This document shows, piece after piece, positions 35,865-44,884 of a stretch of DNA of 64,000 nt (within the stretch, counting starts at the first letter, position 1; the number at the start of each line of letters is the position of its first letter). Source of the stretch: Ancylobacter radicis. GTDB taxonomy: Bacteria > Pseudomonadota > Alphaproteobacteria > Rhizobiales > Xanthobacteraceae. Location of the stretch: the NCBI RefSeq assembly GCF_018449475.1, contig NZ_JAHCQH010000015.1, positions 806,001-870,000 on the forward strand, given 5' to 3'. Position numbers and translations under genes: made by a program. A model generated the notes under the pieces. It ran no database searches. It was not told where the DNA came from and saw nothing but the letters and a program-made list of their open reading frames with translations.

Positions 35865-36281
35865 GTGTCGATCTATATCCTGTCCTATCTGATGGCCGGC
35901 CTCGTCTTTCTCGCGTTTGACGCGGTCTGGCTGGGCACCATGGCGGACCGAATCTACCGGCCGCTGATGGGCGATCTGGTGCAGGACGGGTTCAGCTTCG
36001 CCCCGGCCGCCGCCTTCTATCTGCTTTATGTCGCCGGCATCGTCATCTTCGCCATTCACCCGGCCATCGGCTCGGGCAAATGGAGCACGGCGCTGATTTT
36101 CGGCCTGCTGTTCGGGCTGATGGCCTATGGCACCTACGACCTGACGAATCAGGCGACGTTGAAGAACTGGCCGCTCGCCCTGACGGTCATCGACATGGCG
36201 TGGGGCACCTTCGTCACCGGCATGTCGGCCACGCTCGGCTATCTCGCCGCGCGCACGCTTGGGCGGTGGATCGGGATCTGA
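35865..36281 (+). CDS. DUF2177 family membrane protein
   Basis: This 138-residue protein has four hydrophobic helices and the DUF2177 signature LAFDAVWLGTMADRIYRPLMGDL, followed by GLMAYGTYDLTNQATLKNWPL. Function unknown. GTG 35865 follows AAGGGGAAG and begins at the first helix. A TGATCC sequence with an 18-base gap to TA lies 55 bases upstream and might be a weak sigma-E promoter like those of the adjacent rpoE cluster. Confidence 0.88.
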   Translation: MSIYILSYLMAGLVFLAFDAVWLGTMADRIYRPLMGDLVQDGFSFAPAAAFYLLYVAGIVIFAIHPAIGSGKWSTALIFGLLFGLMAYGTYDLTNQATLKNWPLALTVIDMAWGTFVTGMSATLGYLAARTLGRWIGI

Positions 36282-36285
36282 CCCC

Positions 36286-37110
36286 TCAGCGCCGCTTCGG
36301 CGGACCCGGCCAGAAGCTGTTGACCCGCCCCATGTAATCCCTGAACGCTTGGCCGCGCGAGCGGAGCATATGCGCTTCCGTCGGCGGAATGCCGGAGGCG
36401 TGCACCAGCAGCCAATACATCAGCGCCGGGCCCAAAAGGGCCGCGAAGCCGGCGGGATAGGCGCCGCTGGCGTCGATCGCGAATAGCGGGTAGGCGACCC
36501 ACGCCATCCATTCGAAGAAGTAATTGGGGTGCCGGCTCCAGCCCCACAGGCCGGCATCGCAGACCTTGCCATGATTAGCGGGGTCGGCGCGGAAGGCGGC
36601 GAGCTGGCGGTCGGCCAGCGTCTCGCCCGCCACCGCCGTCGCGATCACCGCGAGCCCCAGAATGTCCCAGACGCTGCCGAACGGCATCGGCGCCCGCGCG
36701 GCGGCCATCACCGCGAGCACGAGGACGGCGCCACACAGCGCCTGGATCTGCAGGAACAGAAAGAGCCGGCTCGCCGCGTTCGAACCCCACTCCTGAACCA
36801 GCGCGGCGTAGCGGGGATCATCGCCGCCCTTCAGCGTGCGGGCGAGGATGTGCGCGCCGAGCCGCGCCGACCACAGCGCCGCCACCGCCGCGACCACCAT
36901 CTGCCGCAGGTTCGGCGAATCAGCCGCGAGCGGCGCCAGAGACGCCGAGACGCCCGCCAACCCCACCGAGAAGGACCAGATGGTGTCGACCCAGCCATGC
37001 CGGCCGGTCGCGCGCGCCAGCGCCCAGGCAAAGCCCATGGCCAGCGCCATGAACACCAGCACGCCGAGGAGGAGGAGGAGGAGGAGGGCGCCGGCCATCG
37101 GGGGCGGCAC
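36286..37110 (-). CDS. DUF1295 family membrane protein (steroid 5-alpha-reductase-like)
   Basis: This 274-residue protein has seven or so hydrophobic helices, a trinucleotide repeat encoding seven leucines near the start, and the DUF1295 signature GLWGWSRHPNYFFEWMAW near residue 185. This is the NADPH-binding region shared with isoprenylcysteine methyltransferases and steroid reductases. It starts four bases after chrR, so it is the third gene of the rpoE-chrR operon and probably serves in lipid change under oxidative stress (inference). GTG 37110 or ATG 37098 could start it. Confidence 0.88.
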   Translation of the reverse strand: MPPPMAGALLLLLLLGVLVFMALAMGFAWALARATGRHGWVDTIWSFSVGLAGVSASLAPLAADSPNLRQMVVAAVAALWSARLGAHILARTLKGGDDPRYAALVQEWGSNAASRLFLFLQIQALCGAVLVLAVMAAARAPMPFGSVWDILGLAVIATAVAGETLADRQLAAFRADPANHGKVCDAGLWGWSRHPNYFFEWMAWVAYPLFAIDASGAYPAGFAALLGPALMYWLLVHASGIPPTEAHMLRSRGQAFRDYMGRVNSFWPGPPKRR

Positions 37111-37114
37111 CCGC

Positions 37115-37771
37115 TCAGATCCGCGCGAAGGAGGTCAGCAGGCGGCCGAACATGCCGCCGATGCGCATCTCGCCTTCCATGGCGGTCAGGCAGATGCACT
37201 CGCCCTCGGGATCGACAATCGGCTGGTGGTCGATCTCCGAATCCATCTCGCTCAGATCGCCCGGCCGGTAGCGGCCGAACCCGTCCGAGAACGAGCCGGA
37301 AAGGATCTGGGTGAATTCCAGCCCGGTATGGCCGTGCTCGGGCAGCTTGCGCCCCGGACCGACCCGCAGCAGCGTCAGCCGGGCCGAGGGATCCTGGGCA
37401 ATGGTCAGCGAGGAGGCGCGCACGCCCGGCCCGAGCCAGCGCCATCGGCCCATCTCGCAATGGCGTAGCGCGCGGGGCAGGAGGATCCCGCCGGGCAGCG
37501 TCGGCAATGGCTTGCGCGGCGCGGGCGCGCGCGGCGGCGGGGCGGGAGCGTCGATCTGGGCGAGAAGCCGCGCCAGCGCCTCCGGCTCCATCGGTTCCGG
37601 CGTCACCTGCTCCAGCAGCGAGCCGCCCATGGCCTCGAAGGTCGCGACCCGCGCCCGGCATTCGACGCAGCCGGAAAGATGGGTGGCGACCACCAGACCG
37701 GGCGCCACGGGCAGGCGGCCGGCGGCGTAACGCAGCAGCGTCTCGTCGCTGGGATGATGCTGAATGCTCAA
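37115..37771 (-). CDS. chrR: Anti-sigma factor ChrR (zinc-binding, cupin domain)
   Basis: This 218-residue protein has a ZAS anti-sigma domain with His6, His31, Cys35 and Cys38, the same zinc ligands as Rhodobacter ChrR. Its C-terminal cupin has His146, His148, Glu152 and His182 in the spacing of the Rhodobacter metal site. It holds RpoE inactive until singlet oxygen or organic peroxide triggers its loss. Its ATG overlaps the rpoE stop (ATGA). Confidence 0.96.
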   Translation of the reverse strand: MSIQHHPSDETLLRYAAGRLPVAPGLVVATHLSGCVECRARVATFEAMGGSLLEQVTPEPMEPEALARLLAQIDAPAPPPRAPAPRKPLPTLPGGILLPRALRHCEMGRWRWLGPGVRASSLTIAQDPSARLTLLRVGPGRKLPEHGHTGLEFTQILSGSFSDGFGRYRPGDLSEMDSEIDHQPIVDPEGECICLTAMEGEMRIGGMFGRLLTSFARI

Positions 37772-38346
37772 AGCTGGCCCTCCAGCAGGGTGCGCAGCTT
37801 TCCCAGCGCGAGACGCACCCGCGATTTGACCGTGCCCAAGGGCAGGCCAAGCTCGCTGGCGATCTCGGAATGCGGCTTGTCGTTGAAGAAGGAGAGGCGG
37901 ACGATGGCCGCCTGTTCGGGAGACAGGCTTTTCATGGCAGTGCGCAGGCGTTCCTCGCGCTCGGCCCTCAAGACGAACGCTTCGCCCGTCTCGCCGTCGT
38001 CGACCGTGTCCTCCGACTCCGGGTCAGGGGTCGAGACGGAACGGTCGCGCCGCAGATGGTCGATGCGCAGATTGCGGGCAATGGTGAAGATCCACGTTGC
38101 CGCGCCGGCACGCTGCGGATCGAAATAGGAGGCCTTGCGCCAGACCGAGAGCATCGTTTCCTGCGCCAGCTCCTCGGCGACCGAGGCCGCGAGGCCCTGG
38201 CGGAGCAGGAAAGCTTTCAGCCGGGGCGCGAAGTGCTTGTAGAGCAGCGCAAAGGCCTGCTTGTCGCGCTCTGACGCGATGAGCTGGATAAGCCGGTCCA
38301 ATTCTTCCCCATTCGGCATGGCGCCGCCCAAGGCAACATCCGTCAC
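37768..38346 (-). CDS. rpoE: ECF sigma factor RpoE (ECF11 type, singlet oxygen response)
   Basis: This is a 192-residue sigma factor with region 2 (FALLYKHFAPRLKAFLLRQG, then AEELAQETMLSVWRKASYFD) and region 4 (LSPEQAAIVRLSFFNDKPHS and LGLPLGTVKSRVRLAL). The downstream chrR defines it as the RpoE-ChrR type. I use GTG 38346, which has GGAG six bases upstream. ATG 38319 is the alternative and gives 183 residues. A TGATCC-N18-TAAGA promoter upstream implies positive autoregulation. Confidence 0.95.
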   Translation of the reverse strand: MTDVALGGAMPNGEELDRLIQLIASERDKQAFALLYKHFAPRLKAFLLRQGLAASVAEELAQETMLSVWRKASYFDPQRAGAATWIFTIARNLRIDHLRRDRSVSTPDPESEDTVDDGETGEAFVLRAEREERLRTAMKSLSPEQAAIVRLSFFNDKPHSEIASELGLPLGTVKSRVRLALGKLRTLLEGQL

Positions 38347-38420
38347 GATCGCGCTCCGCAACCCTGTGCGGCTTCGCAACCGTTTCGCATGATGGATGAC
38401 TGGCTCAGCATTCATGCCCC

Positions 38421-38449
38421 TCTTACGCACCTTGCCGGATGGCGGATCA
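38421..38449 (-). promoter_or_regulatory. Sigma-E (ECF11) promoter of rpoE-chrR
   Basis: The minus strand reads TGATCC (38449-38444), 18 bases, TAAGA (38425-38421). This is an exact match to the published Rhodobacter RpoE consensus TGATCC-N18-TAAGA, 75 bases before the rpoE start codon. Confidence 0.85.
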
Positions 38450-38462
38450 CCTTACCCTTCGG

Positions 38463-38491
38463 TGATCTGACGCCGGCTCGACAACGTATAG
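38463..38491 (+). promoter_or_regulatory. Sigma-E type promoter of the FAD oxidoreductase-DUF1365-cfa operon
   Basis: The plus strand reads TGATCT (38463-38468), 18 bases, TATAG (38487-38491). It keeps the TGATC core and exact spacing of the opposite promoter but has a weaker -10. The start codon is 40 bases downstream. Confidence 0.7.
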
Positions 38492-38530
38492 CGCAAAAGA
38501 CACCGATCCCACCGCCCGGAGAAATCACCG

Positions 38531-39877
38531 GTGAATCTGCGCATCGAACCTGCCTCGCCGCACCGCCGTCTCAACATCGCGGTGGTGGGCAGCGGCATTT
38601 CCGGCCTCTCGGCCGCCTGGCTGCTGTCGCAGGCCCATGATGTCACGCTGTTCGAGGCGGAGCCAAGGCTGGGCGGCCATGCGCATACCCGCGACGCGGG
38701 CGGGCTCGCCATCGATACCGGGTTCATCGTCTACAACACCTCGACCTATCCCAACCTCACCGCGCTCTTTGCCCATCTCGGCGTCGCCACCGAGGCGACC
38801 GACATGTCCTTCGCCGTCTCGCTGGATGAGGGGCGGCTGGAATATTCGGGCACCAGCCTCGCCGGCCTGTTCGCGCAGAAGCGCAATCTGGTGAGCCCGC
38901 GCTACTGGTCGATGCTGCGCGACCTGCTGCGCTTCTACCGCGAGGCGCCCGGCGATGCGCCGGGCTTCGACGGCACTCTCGCCGCCTATCTCGACGCCAA
39001 GGGCTATGGCGAGGCCTTTCGCGAGGATCACCTCTACCCGATGGCGGCGGCGATCTGGTCGACCCCGGCGGGCGAGGTCGGGCGCTATCCCTTCACGGCC
39101 TTCACCCGCTTCTGCGAGAATCACGGCCTGCTGAAGATCACCGGGCGGCCGATCTGGCGCACCGTGCGCGGCGGCAGCCGCGAATATGTCAAACGCCTGC
39201 ATGGCGCCATGCGCGGGGAGACGGTCACCCATACGCCGGTGGCCGCCATCCGGCGCGGCCCGCTCGGCGTCGAGGTCGTGGACCGGGCGGGAGAGCGCCG
39301 CCGCTTTGACGAGGTGGTGCTCGCCTGCCATGCCGATCAGGCGCTGCATCTGCTGGAAGCGCCGACGCCGCGCGAGCGCGAGGTGCTGGGGGCCTTCCGC
39401 TATTCGGTGAACGAGGCGATATTGCACAGCCATCCCGGCCTGATGCCCGTGCGGCGGTCGGCCTGGGCGGCGTGGAACTATCTGACGCAACGGAACCGAT
39501 CGGCGGGACTGTCCGTTACCTACTGGATGAACAAGTTGCAGAATCTGCCGGCCAGCCCGCCGATGTTCGTCACACTCAATCCCGTCCGCACGCCGCATCC
39601 CGCGAGCATCCATTACAGCCAGACCTATCGGCACCCGCTGTTCGATACCGGCGCCATGGCGGCCCAGAAGCAGCTCTGGTCGTTGCAGGGCGAGGGCGGC
39701 GTGTGGTTCTGCGGCGCCTATTTCGGTGCCGGCTTCCACGAGGACGGCCTGCAGGCGGGGCTCGCCGTCGCGGAGGCCCTGGGCGGCGTGCGCCGGCCCT
39801 GGAGCGTGGACGAGGAAAGCGCGCGCATCCATATCGGCCCGGCGCCCCTGCGTCAGCGTGGCGGGGTCGCAGCATGA
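38531..39877 (+). CDS. FAD-dependent oxidoreductase (amine oxidase family) of the RpoE regulon
   Basis: This 448-residue flavoprotein has the dinucleotide motif IAVVGSGISGLSAAWLL (G20-x-G22-x-x-G25), GGHAHT near residue 50 and the closing GVWFCGAYFGAGFHEDGLQAGL. Relatives lie in the sigma-E regulon of Rhodobacter beside DUF1365 and cyclopropane synthase genes, and have been linked to modified fatty acids. I infer a redox step on membrane lipid acyl chains. GTG 38531 follows GGAGA. Its stop overlaps the DUF1365 start (ATGA). Confidence 0.9.
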   Translation: MNLRIEPASPHRRLNIAVVGSGISGLSAAWLLSQAHDVTLFEAEPRLGGHAHTRDAGGLAIDTGFIVYNTSTYPNLTALFAHLGVATEATDMSFAVSLDEGRLEYSGTSLAGLFAQKRNLVSPRYWSMLRDLLRFYREAPGDAPGFDGTLAAYLDAKGYGEAFREDHLYPMAAAIWSTPAGEVGRYPFTAFTRFCENHGLLKITGRPIWRTVRGGSREYVKRLHGAMRGETVTHTPVAAIRRGPLGVEVVDRAGERRRFDEVVLACHADQALHLLEAPTPREREVLGAFRYSVNEAILHSHPGLMPVRRSAWAAWNYLTQRNRSAGLSVTYWMNKLQNLPASPPMFVTLNPVRTPHPASIHYSQTYRHPLFDTGAMAAQKQLWSLQGEGGVWFCGAYFGAGFHEDGLQAGLAVAEALGGVRRPWSVDEESARIHIGPAPLRQRGGVAA

Positions 39878-40692
39878 GTCCCGGCGACCAAGGCGCGTCC
39901 GCGCTGTTTGCCGGCTCGGTGATTCATTCCCGCCTGAAGCCGCGCCGCCACCGGCTGCGCTACCGGCTGTTCTCGCTGCTGCTCGATCTCGACGAGCTGC
40001 CGCGGCTCGGCGACCGGCTGCGGCTGTTCTCGCATAACCGCTTCAACCTGTTCAGCCTGCGCGATGCCGATTACGGCCGGGGCGACGGCACGGCGCTGAA
40101 GCCCTATGTCGAATCGGTGATGCGCTCGGCCGGGATCGAGCCCGATGGCGGCGCCGTGCGGCTGCTCACCATGCCGCGGCTGTTCGGCTATGCCTTCAAC
40201 CCGCTCAGCATGTATTTCTGCTACCGCCGCGACGGCGCGCTGGCGGCGATCCTCTATGAGGTCAACAACACCTTCGGCCAGCGCCATTCCTATTTCATCC
40301 CGGTGGATGGCGGGAGCGCGGGCGGCACCATCCGCCAGAGCGCGGCCAAGGCCTTCTATGTGTCGCCCTTCATGGATATGGGGCTCGACTATGCCTTCCG
40401 CGTCGAGCCGCCCGGCGCGGCCTTCACCGTCATCATCAGCGCCCGCGATAGTGACGGGCCGGTGCTGATCGCCGCCCATCGCGCCCGGCGTCGTGCGCTG
40501 ACCGACCGGGAGCTGATGCGCGCGCTGTTCGCCTATCCGCTGCTCACGCTGAAGGTCATCGCCGGCATTCACTGGGAGGCCCTGTTCATCTGGGCGAAGG
40601 GCATCCGGCTGCGCCAGCGGCCGCCGCTGCCGGCCGAGCCGGTCTCGCTCCCCACCGCCCCGCATTCCCCGAGGATCGTGCATGCTGACTGA
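39874..40692 (+). CDS. DUF1365 family protein
   Basis: This 272-residue protein has the DUF1365 motifs SVIHSRLKPRRHRLRYRLFS at the start, MPRLFGYAFNPLSMYFCY and KAFYVSPFMDM. The family is regularly found between an FAD oxidoreductase and a cyclopropane-fatty-acid synthase, as here. Function is unproven, with a role in acyl-chain modification likely. The frame overlaps its upstream neighbour by four bases and cfa by eleven, so the three are cotranscribed. Confidence 0.92.
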   Translation: MSPGDQGASALFAGSVIHSRLKPRRHRLRYRLFSLLLDLDELPRLGDRLRLFSHNRFNLFSLRDADYGRGDGTALKPYVESVMRSAGIEPDGGAVRLLTMPRLFGYAFNPLSMYFCYRRDGALAAILYEVNNTFGQRHSYFIPVDGGSAGGTIRQSAAKAFYVSPFMDMGLDYAFRVEPPGAAFTVIISARDSDGPVLIAAHRARRRALTDRELMRALFAYPLLTLKVIAGIHWEALFIWAKGIRLRQRPPLPAEPVSLPTAPHSPRIVHAD

Positions 40693-41902
40693 TAGCGACC
40701 ACGCCACGGCGACCGCCCGGCCCGCACGCCGCGACGCCTGGCTCGGCCGGTTCGTGATGTCCCGGCTGCTGGCCACCCTGACGCAGGGCCGCCTGAACGT
40801 GGTGCTGCCCGGCGGCCTGCGCATCGCCGCGCGCGGCGACGAGCCGGGACCGGAAGCGACGCTGGTGCTGCATCGCTGGCGGGCGATCCGCCGCCTGATC
40901 ACCGCCGGCGACATCGGCTTTTCGGAAGCCTATGTCGACGGGGACTGGTCGAGCCCGGATCTCGCCGCCTTCATCGAGCTTGCCGCCCTCAACCAGCCGA
41001 AGATGGCGCGCGCACTCTCCGCGCCGCTGCCGCTGCGCCTGTGGAACCGCGTCAGCCACGCGCTGAACGCCAATTCGAAGACCGGCAGCCGCCGCAACAT
41101 CTCGTTCCATTACGATCTCGGCAACGCCTTCTACCGGCTCTGGCTCGATCCCTCGATGAACTATTCCTCGGCCATCTATGCCGACCGCGACCAGACGCTG
41201 GAGGAGGCGCAGCGCGCCAAGATCGCCCGCATCCTCGACATGCTGGAACTGAAGACCGGCGACGCGGTGCTGGAGATCGGCTGCGGCTGGGGCGACCTTG
41301 CGGGCGCCATGGGCGAGGCCGGCGCGCGTGTGACCGGGCTCACCCTCTCGCGCGAGCAGCTCGCTTATGCCGGCGATCTGATGGTCGAGCGCGGGCTGAA
41401 GGACCAGGTCGAGCTGCGCCTGCAGGATTACCGCGACACTGAGGGGCGCTTCGACCGGATCGTCTCGATCGAGATGCTGGAAGCGGTGGGCGAGCGTTAC
41501 TGGCCGGTCTATTTCGAGACGCTGCGCGCGCGGCTGGCGGCCGGCGGCACCGCCGTGCTGCAGGTCATCACCATCGCCGAGGACCGTTTCGACGATTACC
41601 GCCGCAACCCCGACTTCATCCAGCGTTACGTCTTCCCCGGCGGCATGCTGCCGACCAAGGCGCTGATCGCCGAGCACGCGCAGGCGGCGGGGCTGACGCT
41701 GGAGGAAGCGCAGTATTTCGGCGAGGGCTACGGGCTGACGCTGGCGGAGTGGCGCCACCGCTTCCACGCCGCCTGGCCGGAGGTGCAGCGCCTCGGCTTC
41801 AACGACCAATTCCGCCGGCTGTGGGACTATTACCTGGCCTATTGCGAGGGCGGCTTCCGCTCCGGCGCCATCGATGTCGGTCTCTACAAGCTGCGCGGCT
41901 GA
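40682..41902 (+). CDS. cfa: Cyclopropane-fatty-acyl-phospholipid synthase family methyltransferase
   Basis: This 406-residue SAM-dependent enzyme has FHYDLGNAFYRLWLDPSMNYSS at about 142-163, the SAM loop VLEIGCGWGD at 196-205, SIEMLEAVG and QRYVFPGGMLPT, all CFA synthase hallmarks. It methylates unsaturated acyl chains in the membrane. In the RpoE context it may make cyclopropane or methylated (furan precursor) fatty acids. GAGG lies seven bases before ATG 40682. Last gene of the sigma-E operon. Confidence 0.94.
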   Translation: MLTDSDHATATARPARRDAWLGRFVMSRLLATLTQGRLNVVLPGGLRIAARGDEPGPEATLVLHRWRAIRRLITAGDIGFSEAYVDGDWSSPDLAAFIELAALNQPKMARALSAPLPLRLWNRVSHALNANSKTGSRRNISFHYDLGNAFYRLWLDPSMNYSSAIYADRDQTLEEAQRAKIARILDMLELKTGDAVLEIGCGWGDLAGAMGEAGARVTGLTLSREQLAYAGDLMVERGLKDQVELRLQDYRDTEGRFDRIVSIEMLEAVGERYWPVYFETLRARLAAGGTAVLQVITIAEDRFDDYRRNPDFIQRYVFPGGMLPTKALIAEHAQAAGLTLEEAQYFGEGYGLTLAEWRHRFHAAWPEVQRLGFNDQFRRLWDYYLAYCEGGFRSGAIDVGLYKLRG

Positions 41903-41938
41903 GCGTTTCCGCGCGGGTCTCCACCGCGCGGCTAACGC
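41903..41938. terminator. Bidirectional hairpin between cfa and a small gene
   Basis: GCGTT-CCGCGCGG, loop GTCTCCA, CCGCGCGG-AACGC forms an imperfect 13-bp stem just after the cfa stop and overlapping the stop of the opposing gene. No long T run. Confidence 0.6.
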
Positions 41939-42150
41939 TTGCGCGCCAGCAGGCGCTGATATTCCTGCGTCAGCGCCTCGATCTCGGCGGCGCTGAACGG
42001 CCAGGCGCCGACCGCGATGCCCTGGCGGATCTCGTTCGCCAGCACCGGCCAGAAGCGGTCGACGAGGGCGGGCACCTCTTCGTCCCGGATGCCTCGGGCC
42101 CGCAGATCGAGGCCGCAGATCGCGCGCGCGGTTTCTTCCGTTTTTCTCAT
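41932..42150 (-). CDS. Small hypothetical protein, 72 residues
   Basis: This is a charged, helical, soluble protein ([20 protein letters not shown]... and [17 protein letters not shown] at its end) with no membrane segment. ATG 42150 has AAGGAC close upstream, and an upstream extension is not credible. Convergent with cfa. I do not recognise a named family. Confidence 0.65.
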   Translation of the reverse strand: MRKTEETARAICGLDLRARGIRDEEVPALVDRFWPVLANEIRQGIAVGAWPFSAAEIEALTQEYQRLLARKR

Positions 42151-42346
42151 GACTGTCCTTAACTCAGTCCCGGCCCGCGCTGTGCCCACTTGTGGACGCT
42201 GGCCGCGCGGTTTCGCGCCCGCCGTCGATGCGCCGCGCACGATATGTTCAACGGAACCGGCGGGGACGTTTCATTTGTCGCATACCCGGCTTAGGGTGCG
42301 GCTCGCTCGGCTTGGCCGGCATGGGGTAACAACCGGAGACAGATCT

Positions 42347-43327
42347 ATGCAGCTCGGTATCGTGGGTCTTGGCCGCATGGGCGGAAACATCGCGCGGCGG
42401 CTTGCTCAGGCCGGTCATTCCTGCGTGGTGTGGGACCGCAACACCGCTGCCGTGGAGGCCCTTGCCAGCGAGGGCAACACCGCCGCCACTGATCTTGCCG
42501 ACATCGTCGCCAAGCTGGAGGCGCCGCGCGCCGTGTGGGTCATGCTGCCCTCCGGCGGCCCGACCGAGAGCACCGTGAACGAACTGGCCGGCCTGCTCTC
42601 GGCCGGCGACGTCATCATCGATGGCGGCAACAGCTTCTACAAGGACGACATCCGCCGCGCCGCCAGCCTGCGCGAGAAGGGCATCGTCTATGTGGATGTC
42701 GGCACCTCCGGCGGCGTGTGGGGCCTTGAGCGCGGCTATTGCATGATGATCGGTGGCGAGAAGGCCTCGGTCGACCGGCTCGACCCGATCTTCGCCGCCC
42801 TTGCCCCCGGCCTTGGCGACATTCCCCGCACCCCCGGCCGCGAGACCCGCGACCCGCGCGTCGAGCAGGGCTACATCCACACCGGCCCGGCCGGCTCCGG
42901 CCATTTCGTCAAGATGATCCATAACGGCATCGAGTACGGGCTGATGCAGGCCTATGCCGAGGGCTTCGACATCCTCAAGAACAAGGCCTCGACCGACCTG
43001 CCCGAGCAGGAGCGTTTCTCGCTCGACATGGCCGACATCGCCGAAGTGTGGCGCCGCGGCTCGGTGGTCTCCTCCTGGCTGCTCGACCTGACCGCTATCG
43101 CCCTGACCAGCGACGAGAAGCTGACCGATTACTCCGGCGCGGTCGCCGATTCCGGCGAGGGCCGCTGGACGGTGGAAGCCGCCGTCGAGGAGGCCGTGTC
43201 GGCCGAGGTGCTGACCGCCGCTCTGTTCGCCCGCTTCCGCTCGCGCCAGGACCACACCTTCGGCGAGAAGCTGCTCTCGGCGATGCGCTTCCAGTTCGGC
43301 GGCCATTCCGAATTCAAGAACAAGTGA
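42347..43327 (+). CDS. gnd: 6-phosphogluconate dehydrogenase, short (NAD-type) form
   Basis: This 326-residue enzyme oxidatively decarboxylates 6-phosphogluconate to ribulose 5-phosphate. It has [52 protein letters not shown] and [19 protein letters not shown] with the catalytic Lys. About 330 residues marks the short, often NAD-preferring GndA class. First gene of a gnd-zwf-HAD operon, with GGAG upstream of ATG 42347. Confidence 0.95.
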   Translation: MQLGIVGLGRMGGNIARRLAQAGHSCVVWDRNTAAVEALASEGNTAATDLADIVAKLEAPRAVWVMLPSGGPTESTVNELAGLLSAGDVIIDGGNSFYKDDIRRAASLREKGIVYVDVGTSGGVWGLERGYCMMIGGEKASVDRLDPIFAALAPGLGDIPRTPGRETRDPRVEQGYIHTGPAGSGHFVKMIHNGIEYGLMQAYAEGFDILKNKASTDLPEQERFSLDMADIAEVWRRGSVVSSWLLDLTAIALTSDEKLTDYSGAVADSGEGRWTVEAAVEEAVSAEVLTAALFARFRSRQDHTFGEKLLSAMRFQFGGHSEFKNK

Positions 43328-43342
43328 CGGGGCCGAACAGCC

Positions 43343-44884
43343 ATGGGAAGCGAGACCGTCGTTCTCGGTCAGAAGGTGCTGGCGCCCGATTCGGCGCCGG
43401 CCCCGGCATCGACCTTCTTCATCTTCGGCGCCTCGGGCGACCTCACCAAGCGCCTGCTGCTGCCCTCGCTCTACAATCTCGCCCATGAGGGCGTGCTGGC
43501 CGATGATTTCGCGATCATCGGCGTCGACCATGTCGAGCGCAGCGAGGAGGACTACCGCGCCTTCCTCACCGACGAGATCGCCAAGCTGCCCGGTTCCTGC
43601 GACACGAGCGGGGAAACCTGGCGCTGGCTGATGAGCCGCATCGGCTACATGGCCGGCGATTTCGAGGATCCGGCCGCCTATGGCCGCATCCGCGAGCGGC
43701 TCGATTCGCGCGCCCAGCAGACCTGCAACGCGGTGTTCTACCTGGCGGTGGCGCCGCGTTTCTTCGCCACCATCTCCGAGCAGCTCGGCGCCGCCGGGCT
43801 GCTGAAGGAGGAGACCGGCTTCCGCCACATCGTGGTGGAGAAGCCGTTCGGCACCGACCTGCCCTCGGCCCGCGCGCTCAACCGGCGCCTGCTGGCCATC
43901 GCCAATGAGCGGCAGATCTACCGGATCGACCATTTCCTCGGCAAGGAAACGGTCCAGAACATGATGGCGCTGCGCTTCGGCAACGGCATTTTCGAGCCGA
44001 TCTGGAGCAAGGAATATATCGACCACGTGCAGATCACCGCCGCCGAGACGGTGACGGTGGAGCAGCGCGGCGGTTTCTACGACACCACCGGCGCCATGCG
44101 CGACATGGTGCCGAACCACATGTTCCAGCTCCTCGCCATGACCGCGATGGAGCCGCCGAACTCATTCGACGCCGACGCGGTGCGCACCGAGAAGACCAAG
44201 GTGATCGAAGCGATCCGCCATATGCGCCCGAACGAGGCGATCGGCGCGGCGGTGCGCGGCCAGTACCGCGCCGGTTTCGTCAACGGCCAGCCGGTCAAGG
44301 ACTACCGGGCCGAGAAGGATGTCGACCCCGAGAGCCGCACCGAGACCTATGTGGCGCTCAAATGCTTCGTCGATTCCTGGCGCTGGAACGGCGTGCCGTT
44401 CTATGTGCGCACCGGCAAGGCGCTGGCCAAGCGCCGCACCGAGATCGCCGTCCAGTTCAAGCGAGCGCCGGGCGTGCTGTTCAGCCATTTGCCGACCGCT
44501 CTGAAGCCCAATCTGATGGTCATCCATGTCCAGCCGGACGAGGGCGTGTCGCTGCGCTTCGCGGCCAAGGTGCCCGGCCGCAAGGTCCGGCTCTCCGACG
44601 TGCAGATGGACTTCAAATATGCCGACTACTTCAAGGCGGCGCCCAGCACCGGCTATGAAACGCTGATCTATGACTGCCTGTGCGGCGACCCGACCCTGTT
44701 CCAGCGCGCCGACACGATCGAGGCGGGCTGGGAAGCGGTCGAACCGATCCTGGAGGCGGTGGCCGGCGGCGAGAACGACGTCCAATTCTATTCCGCCGGC
44801 AGCGACGGACCGGCCATGTCCGACGTCATGCTGGCGCAGGACGGCTTCCAATGGCTGCCGCTCGAAAGGGACCGCACGCGATGA
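43343..44884 (+). CDS. zwf: Glucose-6-phosphate 1-dehydrogenase
   Basis: This 513-residue enzyme oxidises glucose 6-phosphate with NAD(P)+. It has the coenzyme motif FIFGASGDLTKRLLLPSLYNL near residue 29, EKPFGTDLPSAR, and the active-site RIDHFLGKETVQNMM (catalytic His). It begins 15 bases after gnd. The usual lactonase gene pgl is not in the cluster. Its stop overlaps the HAD gene by four bases. Confidence 0.97.
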   Translation: MGSETVVLGQKVLAPDSAPAPASTFFIFGASGDLTKRLLLPSLYNLAHEGVLADDFAIIGVDHVERSEEDYRAFLTDEIAKLPGSCDTSGETWRWLMSRIGYMAGDFEDPAAYGRIRERLDSRAQQTCNAVFYLAVAPRFFATISEQLGAAGLLKEETGFRHIVVEKPFGTDLPSARALNRRLLAIANERQIYRIDHFLGKETVQNMMALRFGNGIFEPIWSKEYIDHVQITAAETVTVEQRGGFYDTTGAMRDMVPNHMFQLLAMTAMEPPNSFDADAVRTEKTKVIEAIRHMRPNEAIGAAVRGQYRAGFVNGQPVKDYRAEKDVDPESRTETYVALKCFVDSWRWNGVPFYVRTGKALAKRRTEIAVQFKRAPGVLFSHLPTALKPNLMVIHVQPDEGVSLRFAAKVPGRKVRLSDVQMDFKYADYFKAAPSTGYETLIYDCLCGDPTLFQRADTIEAGWEAVEPILEAVAGGENDVQFYSAGSDGPAMSDVMLAQDGFQWLPLERDRTR

